A DNA stretch of 64,000 nt from Micropterix aruncella (GCA_944548615.1 OX155957.1:8097597-8161596); one strand, 5' to 3'; numbered from the stretch's first letter, positions 36,101-45,119 are shown. The notes: a model not told the origin generated them from the sequence alone. Translations and numbers: made by a program.

Positions 36101-36542
36101 GTATGTAAAAGTAATGTCTCGGAGCCCACACAACTAAATTGCCCAGTTTAATCATTGCAGTGTAGCCTTAGGGAGTCTGCTAATACACAATTGAGGCATT
36201 CATATTTCCAGACAGAGGACGTACTGGGTTTCTCTTCGCAATCAGGGTATGGGACAGATGGCATCTCGAAGTCGGTCTAAACATCCATCATTGTGAAAGA
36301 AATCATTTAGACGAGGCACGGATCTTGGGAAATGAGCAAAGACAAATCGTAGCACTATGAGAATGGCAATGAATTCACAGATGGCTGGCCCAGAACCAAA
36401 GACTCACCCTCAATTTCTTCTTCCTCGTAGACCGATCGACGGAAGAGTCGCTATCAGACTCCGAAGAAGCGACGACGACCCGTTTCGTCTTCCTATTCGG
36501 TTTCGCCCGCCGCGGGAACTCGTCCTCGCTTGAATCGCTCAT
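15185..36542 (-). CDS. PHRF1: PHD and RING finger domain protein 1 homologue, complete
   Basis: Eight coding exons on the minus strand: 36542-36408, 35667-35185, 29841-29332, 28553-28236, 28119-23079, 15702-15608, 15491-15363, 15283-15185 (TGA). All introns are phase 0 except the one after the giant exon (phase 1). Total 2269 codons, longer than the human protein. Domains: acidic/serine-rich start ([12 protein letters not shown]); C3HC4 RING about 124-164 (CPICLLSF...CVECI...CPVD); PHD finger about 205-250 ([21 protein letters not shown]), split by an intron after FCE; Arg-rich linker; Gly/Asn-rich stretch about 563-669; EPETYP-type repeats about 919-993; Arg-Ser-Pro region about 1349-1563; conserved C-terminus 2170-2269 ([18 protein letters not shown], then [20 protein letters not shown] and [18 protein letters not shown]). 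In the family, the C-terminus and RS region bind the phosphorylated RNA polymerase II CTD and the RING acts as an E3 ligase. Start is the first ATG in the exon. Nuclear role inferred from the family. Confidence 0.92.
15834..17690 (+). mobile_element. Gypsy-like LTR retrotransposon remnant (5' LTR, PBS, protease and RT fragments)
   Basis: A putative LTR 15834-16330 (TGTAGCC...ATTACA) is followed 2 bp later by a primer-binding-site-like TGGCGCCCAACTTGC at 16333. Downstream, on the plus strand, come an aspartic-protease-like [17 protein letters not shown] (about 16648-16700) and an RT-like [10 protein letters not shown] (about 17595-17625) with an in-frame stop, then VQTIFQRLT. No envelope region is visible. 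It is interrupted by the palindrome at 17060-17499 and has no 3' LTR here. Lies in a PHRF1 intron. Confidence 0.65.
17060..17499. mobile_element. 440-bp near-perfect palindromic TTAA MITE
   Basis: TTAA borders, then GGTGATTCGTCGCGGTCC and its complement at the other end. The two arms of about 216 bp are complementary throughout, with only two mismatches that I find, around a 3-nt centre (CAG, 17278-17280). It splits the LTR-element remnant, so it inserted after that element. No coding capacity beyond accidental frames. Confidence 0.92.
18319..18591 (+). repeat. Tandem duplication, unit about 141 bp
   Basis: Two consecutive copies, each starting CAGATGTCAATAACATTAGT, at 18319 and 18460. They differ by a few substitutions and small indels. 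PHRF1 intron. Confidence 0.88.
18592..19402. other. Intronic stretch with no recognised feature
   Basis: Sequence between the tandem duplication and the family-E composite. A GC-richer patch at about 18690-18760 is followed by purine-rich and T-rich tracts. I cannot assign it. Confidence 0.35.
19403..21606. mobile_element. Family-E element or composite with nested foldback
   Basis: Left end GGTATAACTGCAGTATTGG and right end (complement) GGAATACTGCAGTATAAG match the termini of the complete family-E copy at 44229-44637. The left subterminal block (TTGTTGATTTTTTAACGTCA) and the right block (TTTAGCACTAAAATGATGAA) match too. The centre is foreign: a foldback at 19554-20363 and an unassigned ORF-bearing stretch 20600-21260. 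A second family-E piece in reverse orientation occupies about 21340-21430. No clear target duplication. Confidence 0.6.
19554..20363. repeat. Inverted repeat (foldback), arms about 215 bp
   Basis: Left arm 19554-19770 matches the complement of 20147-20363 (shared blocks GCGGCCATTTTGTTT, GAATATAGTCGA, ATATCGATAACAATT, AACAAAAGGTATCCTGAAA). The loop holds two related direct copies (about 19800-19900 and 19985-20130), each with a small palindrome TTCGAATTTCGCGTGAAATT and a shared CGTATTGATGACAAAAGGTA. Confidence 0.7.
21985..22208. mobile_element. Tourist-like MITE, diverged copy
   Basis: Shares GAGCCGTGCACATTATCGGACG, GGACGTCCAATAGAGAT-like and TAAGCCGCGGCT blocks with the pair at 45120-45359 and 45385-45624, and ends GATAATATGTTCGCCCCT. 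The left end is degraded. PHRF1 intron. Confidence 0.7.
22212..22900 (+). mobile_element. Second LTR with primer binding site (solo LTR or 5' fragment)
   Basis: TTGGTGACCCCGACGTGAT at 22882-22900 is the primer-binding site common to many arthropod gypsy-type elements. The preceding 600-700 bp should therefore be its LTR, though I cannot fix the left end. The 145-codon frame at 22266-22703 lies inside it and resembles no known protein. No gag or pol follows before the PHRF1 exon. Confidence 0.55.
26590..26815 (-). repeat. PHRF1: In-frame coding minisatellite in PHRF1 (EPETYP-type units)
   Basis: About a dozen six- to seven-codon units rich in Glu, Pro, Tyr and Thr ([24 protein letters not shown] and variants), residues about 919-993 of PHRF1. 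The frame is maintained throughout, so length changes by whole units. Confidence 0.85.
28663..28745 (-). mobile_element. LINE 3'-end fragment in PHRF1 intron
   Basis: An (AAT)n run followed by AAAACTCTTTATT. The same motif (AATAATAATAAAAACTCTTT) forms the 3' tail of the CR1/Jockey-like copy at 56393-56961, so this is a short 3' fragment of the same kind. The rest of 28746-29331 shows nothing recognisable. Confidence 0.55.
29842..31893. other. PHRF1 intron 2, 3' half, no recognised feature
   Basis: AT-rich, with A-rich runs at 29910-29950. I see no repeat boundaries or coding signal. Confidence 0.4.
31894..33075 (+). mobile_element. mariner transposon with dead transposase
   Basis: TA-flanked (31892-31893, 33076-33077), with related ends (GTTTAAAAGAAGTGATAATG against TTTCAATAAAAGTGATTATT). 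Plus-strand pieces in order: [18 protein letters not shown] (from 32054), a [18 protein letters not shown] helix-turn-helix region, a mid-region with DDE remnants, and [20 protein letters not shown] (about 32820-32890, stop in place of serine). Multiple stops and frameshifts. Nearly full length for mariner (about 1.2 kb). PHRF1 intron 2. Confidence 0.85.
33307..34036. mobile_element. Tigger/pogo-type element, 730 bp, non-coding
   Basis: TA-flanked ends CAGTAGAGCTATGCTAATCC and (complement) CAGCAGAGCCGCTGTTATC, with CGAGGT/CTCGGTTA subterminal similarity. A 3' LINE fragment is embedded at about 33420-33540 (CATGCACTCTTTTACGGTCC, shared with 58560-58600). Its right TA is also the left TA of the next element. 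Confidence 0.75.
34039..34560 (-). mobile_element. Internally deleted mariner, 522 bp
   Basis: Inverted ends AGAGGTTTGTCCGGAAAATA and CGAGGTTTGTCCAGAAAATA (29-bp repeat with two differences), flanked by TA (34037-34038, 34561-34562). On the minus strand the transposase start ([19 protein letters not shown], then a stop) is followed soon after by the C-terminal third ([20 protein letters not shown], then PCDFFLFPK), so the middle of the gene is deleted. Belongs to a different mariner lineage from the copy at 31894. Confidence 0.92.
34915..35007 (+). repeat. (TTAG)n microsatellite and 27-bp tandem duplication
   Basis: A run of TAGT units at 34915-34935, then two copies of GACATCCAGTGTGCCTATTT (34959 and 34985) in tandem. 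Intron of PHRF1. Confidence 0.8.
35777..36029. mobile_element. TTAA MITE, 253 bp
   Basis: Starts TTAACCTGGACGCCAAC and ends GGCTGGCTTCCGACCGGTTAA. The right end resembles that of 42879-43114 (GGCTTCCGAAAGGTTAA). First intron of PHRF1. Confidence 0.65.
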
Positions 36543-37009
36543 CGCGCCGCCGAAACAACACAAATATTACAAACTACACTGCAACGGCGCGCTTTGCTTC
36601 ACATATTATTATACTGTTAGTCGAAAAGTCACTCGTCGAATAGCGCCTGCAACTGATGAAAATTAGCGAAAATCATCGTGTATCCATGCACGCCACGATC
36701 CGCGGTGGCCGCCGCCAATCAGGTATCGGCTTGCCGAGAAGGCAAACCGTGCGCAATTTCCTTAAATGCCGAGATATTCCTCCATTTGTATTATGACAGC
36801 AAAGCCGCATCACAAGCTCGGACGAAAACGGCCATTTTATTTTATACGTCGTAAGGGGTTCGAAATCTAAGCAAACGCAAAACGCTATCCAAGGCGATAT
36901 TTCTAATTAATCGAAACTACAAGATTAAAAATTAAGTTTAATTAAAAAATAAAGACTTGAAATTTTGATCGAATCTGGGTTATGTGTACGGTTTTTTATC
37001 AGAGCGGGC

Positions 37010-37120
37010 GCTCTGCACTTTGGCCAATGCTGGGCCACATCGTTTAGGTGGAAGCGAGTCGGCACCACTCGGACGTATGAAAAACGTATAGGAACAAGCG
37101 AGAGAGACATTGGCATAGAC
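37010..37120 (+). repeat. Dispersed repeat, also at 47010-47060
   Basis: Shares AGGTGGAAGCGAGTCGGCAC, CACTCGGACGTATGAAAAA-like sequence with 47012-47060 (AGGTGGAAGCAAGTCGGCAC). Lies about 330 bp upstream of the RpS13 start. Confidence 0.55.
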
Positions 37121-37398
37121 GTTGGCATATTTTATGTTATTTACGTGTAGTCAGGCCTAATTCAACTTCTAGTTTTGTTTAGATTGATCTTTGTTCCGGT
37201 ACCGCAAAAAAGAATATGTAGGTACATGTACCACCTAGTTACTCCTTTTTTAACTAATTAATGTATCAAATATAAATCCTCCAGGCATTTGTTTTATTTG
37301 TTCTTGCAACTTTGATTTTTTATTTTGAGAGATAGAACACTCAATTGACTTTTCGCTGTGTTGGAACATCGCTCCGTCTAGCGCAATTCTTTTGCCGC

Positions 37399-37415
37399 CA
37401 TCTTTCTTTTTTCGC
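37399..37415 (+). promoter_or_regulatory. RpS13: Pyrimidine-rich TCT/TOP-type initiator of RpS13
   Basis: CATCTTTCTTTTTTCG about 45 nt upstream of the RpS13 ATG matches the polypyrimidine initiator typical of animal ribosomal protein genes, which also gives the 5'TOP of the mRNA. Exact start site inferred, not shown. The 903 bp between this ATG and that of PHRF1 are a divergent promoter region. Confidence 0.5.
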
Positions 37416-37445
37416 CTCGTTTCGGAGCAAAGTAAACGTGTCGCC

Positions 37446-40400
37446 ATGGGTCGAATGCACGCGCCTGGGTAATTTTACGATTTATATATCAATCCCGCAG
37501 CAAATGCGCCATGTTCGCGTTTATTTTCAGTGCGAATTTCGTTTATGTGCGTCGGTGAACGCGGTGCAAGTTGATACATATTCTAACCTGTCAAAGCCAC
37601 ATGTATTTCAACGATTTCTCGGTGTTTCTTTCAGAAAGGGTATATCCCGATCGGCTCATCCGTACCGCCGAAGTGTTCCCACTTGGCTAAAACTAGGAGC
37701 CGAGGATGTCAAGGAACAGATTGAGAAACTGGCCAAGAAGGGGTTGACACCCTCTCAAATCGGTAAGTCTAATAATATTTATTAGACTTTTGAGCCTAGT
37801 AGTCCCTCCTAGATTTTTTATAACGAGATTCCCCGTGATAAACCGTTTATTATCGTGTATTTGCAATGTCTAATAAATACAGAGCAATTTAGCATTAACT
37901 GAGGTTTTTAGTCTTGACAATCCATGGAACTGTTCTTTGCTGATTGTACAGGTATTAAAGTATAGTTGGGACCTATTCTACATTGTTGATCTTTTAACGT
38001 CACTCGACTATATTCACCACGCTGATTCTAGCCTCAATAAATAAGCTAGATATGGGCATTTAAAAGTTTACAAATAAAACACTGAAATATATGCATTATA
38101 GGAACCTTTCTAAAAAATAAAATACTACTAGATTGAATTATTGTAATGCTAAATGTAGGAGATAAAACCGGTTGTGTCACCCCAAGACTTTCCCGGCAAG
38201 CAGATAAGCCCCCCTGCGCCAAATCCCCCTTCCCTTGCCGATTCCCCACCCCACCGCTACCCGATAATGACTGGGTCTTGATTATGATAGCAAATGTATT
38301 GCTGTGCTATTAAAATGGCTGTTTTCCAATATGTATTATATTCTTAAAAACGACCAATTTTTTTTGGGTTCTTGTATAACATATATTGTAACCAAAATTT
38401 CACTATGTGTTTTTTTTTGGCTTAACGAATTTGCAACTGTGTACCGAATTTCAAGTCTATAAGTCTTAATATTTCGACTATGTATGACTAATATTTCGAC
38501 GAAGTATGACTAGCGCGCCCCCTGGTGGACCGATTTCAACCACAACCTTTTCAACTCTTGCCATGACCAAATGATGCCTGCATGCCTAATTTCAGCTCAA
38601 TCGGATGAAGCATTTGAGCGCTATCGAGGAGGAACACACAGATACACACAAAGACAGATTTCAGTCTGGAAACCTAGTCAGTCGTAATCGTCTTGGGAGG
38701 GGGGAGGGGGTCAAAATGTATATCAAAGTGTCATCAAATGGAAAAAAAATGCGCATTCACAATACTTTTTCTCTGGCACTAAATATTAATTTAATTAACG
38801 TTCCTTCTTAGGTTTGCATTTTCCATTTTAATTTAATTTTAACCCCTCGGGCCCCAATTGGCCGATATCAGCCACAACACGATTCAGCGTTTTAATTTAA
38901 TTTGTTTTATTTTATTATGTTTTATTATGTTGATATGTTTTATTTTAATTGTGGGTACAGTGGTTTGGCAGTAATTAATGTTTTGGTGAGACAGTGTCAA
39001 TTCATTTTTTTTACTAATTTTTCCTAAAAATTTTTGGGACATCAACTTGTCAATCGGCTGAGGGGCCGAGGCCTGAAGGGTTAAATATCCCCAGTTTTCT
39101 ACTCCTGAACATTCATTTTAAATTTTATTTAATTTTTTTAAAAATCCTAAGCGGATTTTTATGATTATGATATTAACGGACAGCTAACAAAATAAGGGTT
39201 TTAACCCCTTAAGTATGATACGACCAAATCTGGTTCTGAAACAATTATCCGTTGAGTATGATACGACCAGATCTGGTTCCGCGTTTTTTTCACTTCTTTG
39301 ACGTTCTCATATTTATTCATAATTATCTAATTGTTTTACAAAATGATATTTCAATATTCTATATTCGAAATTTCAATGCAATCATTGTGCAGTTGTTCTT
39401 TTTATGATTGGTGTAGTAGTTTCGTAGTTATAGTACTTTAAGGTCGATGTCGCCGAAAATCCTGCAAAAGAGACAGATGCATCCATGAAAATACCCATTT
39501 ACTCCAAGGGTTAAAAAGTACATCATTCTATGGATGTACTTAGTCATTTTTGGAAAAAATAAGTTTTTTTCCGCACTGAGGGGGTTAGTCGATATAGTTG
39601 CTCGCAAGTGTAGGTTAGGTTAATACCATAATCATAAATTATTTAATAATAACTATACCTACCGAAATGTATGGGTTTGACTCTTCTTTGAATGCCTATA
39701 TCTCGCTTATTTACTGAGGTAGAATAAAATTATTGCAAGTTCGGAATCATCAAGGTGAATATAGTCGGGTGATGTTAAAAAATCAACAATGTAGAACAGG
39801 TTCCTATAATGCGGTAATACCAAAACACCTATATGGCAGTAGGTTGTTACGTTTTTTTTTTTCGATTGATAAACTTATATGACGGTAGGTTGTTAGTTTT
39901 TTTTAAAGACTTCATAAACACCTATCTAGCATTAGTTTAAGCTTTCCGGATCGAATATCTTTCCACACATGGTATATAAATTTGAAAATTTTATATCTCA
40001 AAATATTGGTAATTTCTGATGACATATCAGATTAGCATTAAAATGATGGAATGTAGTTTTTTTTTTGATAATTGAAAAAGGTACCGATAATATATAAATT
40101 CCGTTCTTGCTGTTACCGAAGTTAAGCAGCATTAAGCGTGGCTAATACAGGGATGGAAATCTGTCCGAGTGTTGATGTTGATGCTACAGCCCACCTAGAA
40201 AATGTTGCCTTTAAGCGACAAGGTTCACGGCTCTCAGGTCACCAAAGTTAGTGTCCGCATTTAAGAACCGCAGCAGGCTTTTGGCGCCAGATTGTTTTAC
40301 CTCCTCAGGTTGGAGGTAGTGACCACCCAAGTGGGTGTATCTTTTACGCATCAGCGGGCCACACTTGCACCTGAGGTGCTGGGGAGTTTCCTCTGCTCCT

Positions 40401-43400
40401 TGGCAGAACCTGCACATTTTTGTGTCTCTGAGCTTGTGTCTCTGATTCCCTAACTCGCAACTCACACACTGAGGGCGTGGTCGACTTTCATACAATTTGT
40501 TTAAAAATTATGTACTCGATTCATTATTTGCGTTATACCAGCATGTAGCTTAGTTTTTTATTTATACATACATATGCAATTCATTAGCGTGAATTCATAG
40601 TGTGAACATAAAATAGCATGAATTCATAGCGTTGGCGAAAAAACGAAAGTGTCAAGAGTCTGCAAATTTTGTGCAAACATTGGAAAGAAGCAAACTGGCA
40701 AACGAGGATGCAAGGAGACAGTCTACTATTGCCCAGATTGCAACATACCACTATGCTACTACCCATTTTTCAAAAATTTCCACAGACAAACAAAAATATT
40801 GCTAATGATTAAGTATGATTCTTTATGTACAGCTTTTTATCATTATTACATTATTTAGCATTATTACTTTTGTTACAGACTTTATTCCTAAACCGTTTTT
40901 TCACTTAGTAAACTATACAGGTTTTTAATTGAATATATTTTGTATTTTAGTCTCTTTCTCCCAATCTTATCAAAAAATAATTATTTAGTTAGCTAATTTT
41001 ACCCTTTAGAAAAATCTTTTTTTTTCTGTTGTATTCACGAAAAATGGCTGTCTACAATTAATGCTACTTTAGGAATGGGTACACGCAGGATGTTTTGCTT
41101 TTTTTTTGGGATTAGAGTAATGGTAAATGGTGAGCTAATCAAAGAAATACCCAGTATTCTTTATAGATATATAAAATCAATTGATGAAAGAAGCAACATA
41201 AAAACCTTGCTCCTTTACCATGACTGCTCCCCAGGACAAAATCGGAACTGGGTAGTCTTGGAGATGTTACACTTCATTTACAGGAGTGATTAAATCTTGT
41301 AGCATTACTAATAAACTATTTAATTACTGGTCACACATATATGGCTGTCGATAGTGTGCATGTTATTATTGATGCCAAATTCAACAGATCCCTTTCTATA
41401 CGAGGTTGAATACCTAAGTTGGTTTTGAAGATTTTTATAAAAGAGACTTTATAGCTAAAAAATATTTCAAAGGTAATTTAGTGGGACAAAAAATTAAAAC
41501 AAGGCCACATTTAAGAAAAATACGCCTTCAACTATTTGTCCAAGTATACAATAAACAAAACTGCAAAGTCGAGTGTAATCGAAATTCAGTCAAAAACTGA
41601 ATAGCTTCTTAGGTCATGCTATCGATAACATTTGCATATTTCAAAGTCAAACTATTAGGAGTTAGCTTAACCTTATAGATTAAAATTTATATTCGCAAAT
41701 TTCCAACATGAGTATATCAACATTCCACATTATTCAACCGAAAAAGATACCTTGCCTGAATCAAACATCAAAAGTGTTAATAAGATTTACGAATATACTA
41801 ATATGATCTAACTAAATAGCTGTTTCCTTAAAGGAATAAAAACTGATCTTTGCTAATACTTTCTAAAAGTAGTCTAAAAGTATTAAACTTGCTAATCAAT
41901 TTATTAATTAGATTAGGCATGGCATTCGGTTTAAATTTTAATTAGATAGGTAATAATAAATTATTTATTAAAGTTACAATTATGTTACCTACCTTATTAT
42001 TAAAAAGATAAAGATTTCAAATGTGAACTTAATAATACTGATTCAATACAAATAATGAATAACTATTTTTACTAATTACGATTTTTGACTGATTTTTTAA
42101 GTTTAGGTTTTGTTAGTGCAATTACGTCAATATTTTTTTAATGACTTTGTTATAAGAGTTGTATTTGTTATAACTGCTTAATAATTAAAAATCAGCCTAA
42201 AAATTACTTATTTCGGTGTCATAATATTTGGTAGAACAAATATTATTTTAAGTTTTCTATTTGTTATAGTAACTACCATGCTGATTGTATCTCCTAGATT
42301 TTAATGGCGATTATTTACAAAAACGTTGTTACTCTTTAACTACAATTAAAACACAATTATCTTTGATCAAAAAATCTAAATGCAAGATATATTTAAGTAG
42401 GTACTAGATACTGCTTATTTAATACAGCATATTTTTAAGGAACAAACAGGATAGAAAGTATGCTTTTTGTATTTTTATTACTCAATGTAAATAGTACGTT
42501 TTAAATAAACATTTGGATGACCAAAAAAAAATACATGAACTCATTTCGTAATGGCTATTTGTAGGTAGGGGCATTGTTAGTGTCTTTGTATGTGTCCTTT
42601 TTGAACCAAGTTATGAATGATTTTGGTTGAGATTTAAACCTAATTCATTCCTTGGTTATAAAGACCCAGGTGGACATTATTTAATCATGAAGCGTTAAGC
42701 AACTTTACATGATGATAGGAAAGTATTTCTATTGTTTAGGTCTTTTTTTCATACACAAGAACTTTGATGATATCTATGTGGGGCTTTTTTCCTATATGCG
42801 GGTTAGGGTCGCTTGTCGATTGGTAATTTTTTCCTCTTTACGATTTTGATTAAAATATTACTAAGCGACACTAACTTCTTAACCCCTGGGTGGCCACGCA
42901 CGCCAATCGGCGTTTTTCGTATTATCCGTATTATATCCATATTTGTTCAATTATCAGCTCTATTTCTCCCTCCACTGCGGTAAAAGCCTGTCATTGAAGC
43001 CTGCCATTGAATAAGCCACCATTATATATTAGTATGCTTGCACAAACTTTTTACAAATAAATTTTGGAGGGTTTCGAAAATTTTGCATGGAATGACTGGC
43101 TTCCGAAAGGTTAAATAGCAAACAAAATTAAAATGTATTTATGGCAGTTATTAAAGGTTAAAATCAGCTTTAAAATTAGGTAGAAAACATGCCATTAAAA
43201 TAAATAGAAGATTTTATATAAATTTTAAACCAAAAATAAAAACTTCAATCGGCTCCTGTAAAGTTGGCTATATGTCGCTTGGTAACTGTCCTTTCCACCG
43301 TCGATATGCTTGTAAGCAAAATCACCAATGTCGCCAAATTAGATATCTCAAGCCAGTGCGAGGAACGAAGTGATAAATGTTCTTTCTTTATTGGGGGCTC

Positions 43401-43989
43401 GTTTCTAGCCCTCGATGTCGCATAGATCTATAAGATCTTCTGTAACTGCCCACTTTGCGGTCGGGTCGGCGGTCTGCTAGTAGCCCGGTACCGCTTACCG
43501 GTCGATGCGGAACGCTGAGTTTAACTGGCGTGGTCCATCCATACTTAAAATAATAGATCCTATGGATGTTTCATAGAACGTTGCATTTGTTTTTATGGAT
43601 AATGGTCAGATATTGTCTATTCTCTTTTATTACTCCAATTATTGAGTATCGTTGGCAATAGCTAATATTTTTGTGCACTTTCAGGTGTGATGCTCAGGGA
43701 CTCGCACGGAGTGGCGCAGGTGCGCTTTGTCACGGGCAAAAAGATCCTCCGCATCATGAAAGCCTTGGGCCAGAAGCCGAACCTGCCCGAGGACCTCTAC
43801 TACCTTATCAAGAAGGCAGTGGCCATTAGGAAACACTTGGAGCGCAATAGGAAGGACAAGGACAGCAAATTCAGACTGATTCTCGTCGAGTCGAGGATTC
43901 ACCGCCTGGCGCGCTATTACAAGACGAGCAAGGTCCTTCCGCCCAACTGGAAGTACGAGTCGGGCACCGCCTCCGCCCTCGTCGCTTAA
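37446..43989 (+). CDS. RpS13: 40S ribosomal protein S13 (uS15)
   Basis: Component of the small ribosomal subunit. Three exons: 37446-37468, 37635-37762, 43685-43989; phases 2 and 1; 151 residues, the normal family length. Starts [20 protein letters not shown] and ends [11 protein letters not shown]. Strongly conserved throughout ([24 protein letters not shown]-like [31 protein letters not shown]). The first exon codes for only seven and two-thirds codons, as usual for ribosomal protein genes. The ATG context is GCCATGG. Intron 1 is 166 bp, but intron 2 is 5.9 kb of repeats, which is large for such a gene. I see no clear C/D-box snoRNA in either intron. No disabling change, so this is not a retro-pseudogene. 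Confidence 0.97.
37950..38065 (+). mobile_element. Family-E partial copy
   Basis: Left terminus GGTATTAAAGTATAGTTGGG and subterminal TTTTAACGTCACTCGACTAT, TTCACCACGCTGATTC, as in the complete copy at 44229. The right part is missing. Confidence 0.65.
38430..38670 (+). mobile_element. LINE 3'-UTR-like fragment
   Basis: TTTCAGCTCAATCGGATGAA, then GAGCGCTATCGAGGAGGAAC, then an ACACACAGATACAC-type run: the pattern found at the 3' end of RTE-like LINEs. No coding region retained. Confidence 0.5.
38839..39084. mobile_element. TTAA MITE, 246 bp
   Basis: TTAACCCCTCGGGCCCC at the left; GGGGCCGAGGCCTGAAGGGTTAA-type right end (GAGGCCTGAAGGGTTAA). TTAA borders. The interior is AT-rich and includes tandem TTTTATTATG units. 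Confidence 0.75.
39201..39514. mobile_element. TTAA MITE, 314 bp, near-identical to 56975-57288
   Basis: TTAA borders. Two direct internal copies of GTATGATACGACCARATCTGG. The interior is essentially identical, base for base, to the copy at 56975-57288 apart from a few changes in the first 15 bp. Recent activity is implied. Confidence 0.92.
39665..40098. mobile_element. Family-E rearranged copy
   Basis: 39665-39826 is the family-E left half in reverse orientation, ending in the terminus GGTATTACCGCATTATAGG (complement). 39840-40090 is a right half in forward orientation (ATTAGCATTAAAATGATGGA, then AAAAAGGTACC), cut off by the 5S-like segment. Confidence 0.6.
40099..40184 (+). pseudogene. 5S rRNA-derived fragment (5S pseudogene or SINE3-like head)
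   Basis: Aligns with bases about 30-119 of eukaryotic 5S rRNA, including the internal promoter: ACCGAAGTTAAGCAGCATTA (box A region), GCGTGGCTAATAC, GGGATGG (intermediate element), TCTGTCCGAGTG and TGTTGATG. The first 30 bases of 5S are absent and the match is diverged, so it is not a functional 5S gene. It abuts LINE-related sequence at 40197. Confidence 0.6.
40197..40500 (-). mobile_element. LINE C-terminal fragment, same family as 7147-7886
   Basis: The minus strand reads [20 protein letters not shown] (a CCHC-type end motif), then [19 protein letters not shown] and [15 protein letters not shown]. It is close to identical to about 180 bp of the 7.2-7.5 kb copy, but without the deletions there. 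No tail or duplication visible. Confidence 0.75.
40628..40858 (+). pseudogene. piggyBac-like transposase C-terminal cysteine-rich domain
   Basis: Reads [20 protein letters not shown], then [20 protein letters not shown] and NFH. The C-x2-C...C-x2-C...C...H order is that of the cysteine-rich domain ending piggyBac-family transposases. The catalytic part is missing upstream, so this is a remnant. Of note because TTAA-target MITEs abound in the window. Confidence 0.7.
41075..41293 (+). pseudogene. Transposon-type ORF fragment (D-x-C-x-GQNRN motif)
   Basis: A 72-codon open frame containing [20 protein letters not shown]. It resembles the 'SDgCgGQNKN' motif of RNase-H-like proteins encoded by insect DNA transposons. 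No flanking coding sequence is recognised and no terminal repeats are visible. Confidence 0.35.
41294..42878. other. RpS13 intron 2, AT-rich stretch with no recognised feature
   Basis: About 1.6 kb of strongly AT-rich sequence without repeats or coding signals that I can identify. 43115-43684, between the next MITE and exon 3, is also unassigned, though it is GC-richer at 43240-43540. Confidence 0.45.
42879..43114. mobile_element. TTAA MITE, 236 bp
   Basis: Starts TTAACCCCTGGGTGGCCACG and ends GGCTTCCGAAAGGTTAA; TTAA at both borders. RpS13 intron 2. Confidence 0.75.
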
Positions 43990-44007
43990 ATTTAATGTAT
44001 AAATACA

Positions 44008-44013
44008 AATAAA
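44008..44013 (+). terminator. RpS13: Polyadenylation signal of RpS13
   Basis: AATAAA 19 nt after the stop codon, the expected very short 3' UTR of a ribosomal protein mRNA. Confidence 0.8.
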
Positions 44014-44228
44014 GTTTCATAAAACAGGAATGATTTTATTTGCTGTTATTTGAAGACAAAGAATATGATCATATTAACAAGTTTTGAAAATATAAGGACA
44101 CGATTATTCACTGGGTGGTTCAAAGTAGCCCTTTCCCGTTTATTGGTCCAGTTCAATGCTTAGCCATGTGATTTCAAATGGGGGTCGATGTTGTCTCCTG
44201 TTTGTTGGTGGGAGCGATAATAGGGGTG

Positions 44229-44637
44229 GGTATTATTGCAGTATAGGTACCTCTTCTAGATTGTTGATTTTTTAACGTCACCAGACTATATTCACCACGC
44301 TGATTCCGAATCTGCAATAATATTTATTCGGTCTCAATAAATAGCGAGATATAGGCATTCAAAAAAGCGCCAAACCCATACATTTCGGTAGTTTTTTTTA
44401 AAAATAATACATAAACACCTATTTGGCGGTAGGTTAGGTTAGGTTAGGTTAGGTCTTTTTAAAACAACCTTAAAAACTGAGGTAAAAAAAAATTTTTTTT
44501 TTGTATGTAAATTTGGTTTCGAAAATTTACGCGTCCGAAGCTTTTTTCTTTCACATTTAGCATTACAATGATCTAACCTAGTAGTATTTCTTTGTTTTTT
44601 CGATTTCTGAGAAAGGTACCTATACTGCAATAATTCC
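44229..44637. mobile_element. Family-E element, complete, 409 bp, 8-bp TSD
   Basis: Inverted termini GGTATTATTGCAGTATAGG and (complement of right) GGAATTATTGCAGTATAGG, followed by TACCT on both sides. Flanked by the perfect duplication TAGGGGTG (44221-44228 and 44638-44645). Non-coding. A TAGGTTAGGTTAGG run sits in the middle (about 44427-44452). GG termini with an 8-bp duplication would suit Merlin-like or hAT-like mobilisation; I cannot decide. Confidence 0.88.
44427..44452 (+). repeat. Interstitial telomere-like (TTAGG)n run
   Basis: Five GGTTA units inside the family-E element. CCTAA runs also occur at 45914-45925 and 46709-46733. TTAGG is the ancestral insect telomere unit; here it is internal to transposons, not a chromosome end. 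Confidence 0.8.
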
Positions 44638-45119
44638 TAGGGGTGTTTAATGCCATCTTCTACCGCTTGAGGGCGCAACTTCAGCTAAGCCTTGAATTGT
44701 GCGAAGTGAGCAACTCGCCATGCGATGGAGTAAGTGAGAGAATAGATATAACTTCGCAGGTATCAAAATTGTCTTACGAGAGTAACAACTGTCAAAATCA
44801 AATATACAATTTACTTGGAACGTGGCCTTAAGTTGATGGTCGATTGGTAGAAAAAAGATCGATAAATATTAGACCACAAACTGGCACAACCCTATGATGG
44901 CTGTTACATAAAATGCAATAGAATTTTAATTTTAAAAAATTGCGAGTTTTGAGCATTGTATACTTCAAAATGCGTGGATTTAGCGGTATAGCAGTATTGT
45001 ATGCAAATTGTGCCGGTTGCGGCAACCACTGATCATATAAATACGGCAACTTTCCAACCGCGGTGGTTTTCACCACTGATCATATATTTTCACCCGAGCT
45101 TCGTACGGATGCTCGCTCA

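Noticed and set aside
37763..37970. Intronic snoRNA in RpS13 intron 2
   Set aside because: No paired C (RTGATGA) and D (CTGA) boxes with terminal stem at plausible spacing.
44427..44452. Chromosome-end telomere
   Set aside because: Only five TTAGG units, inside a bounded transposon with target duplications; interstitial and not terminal.
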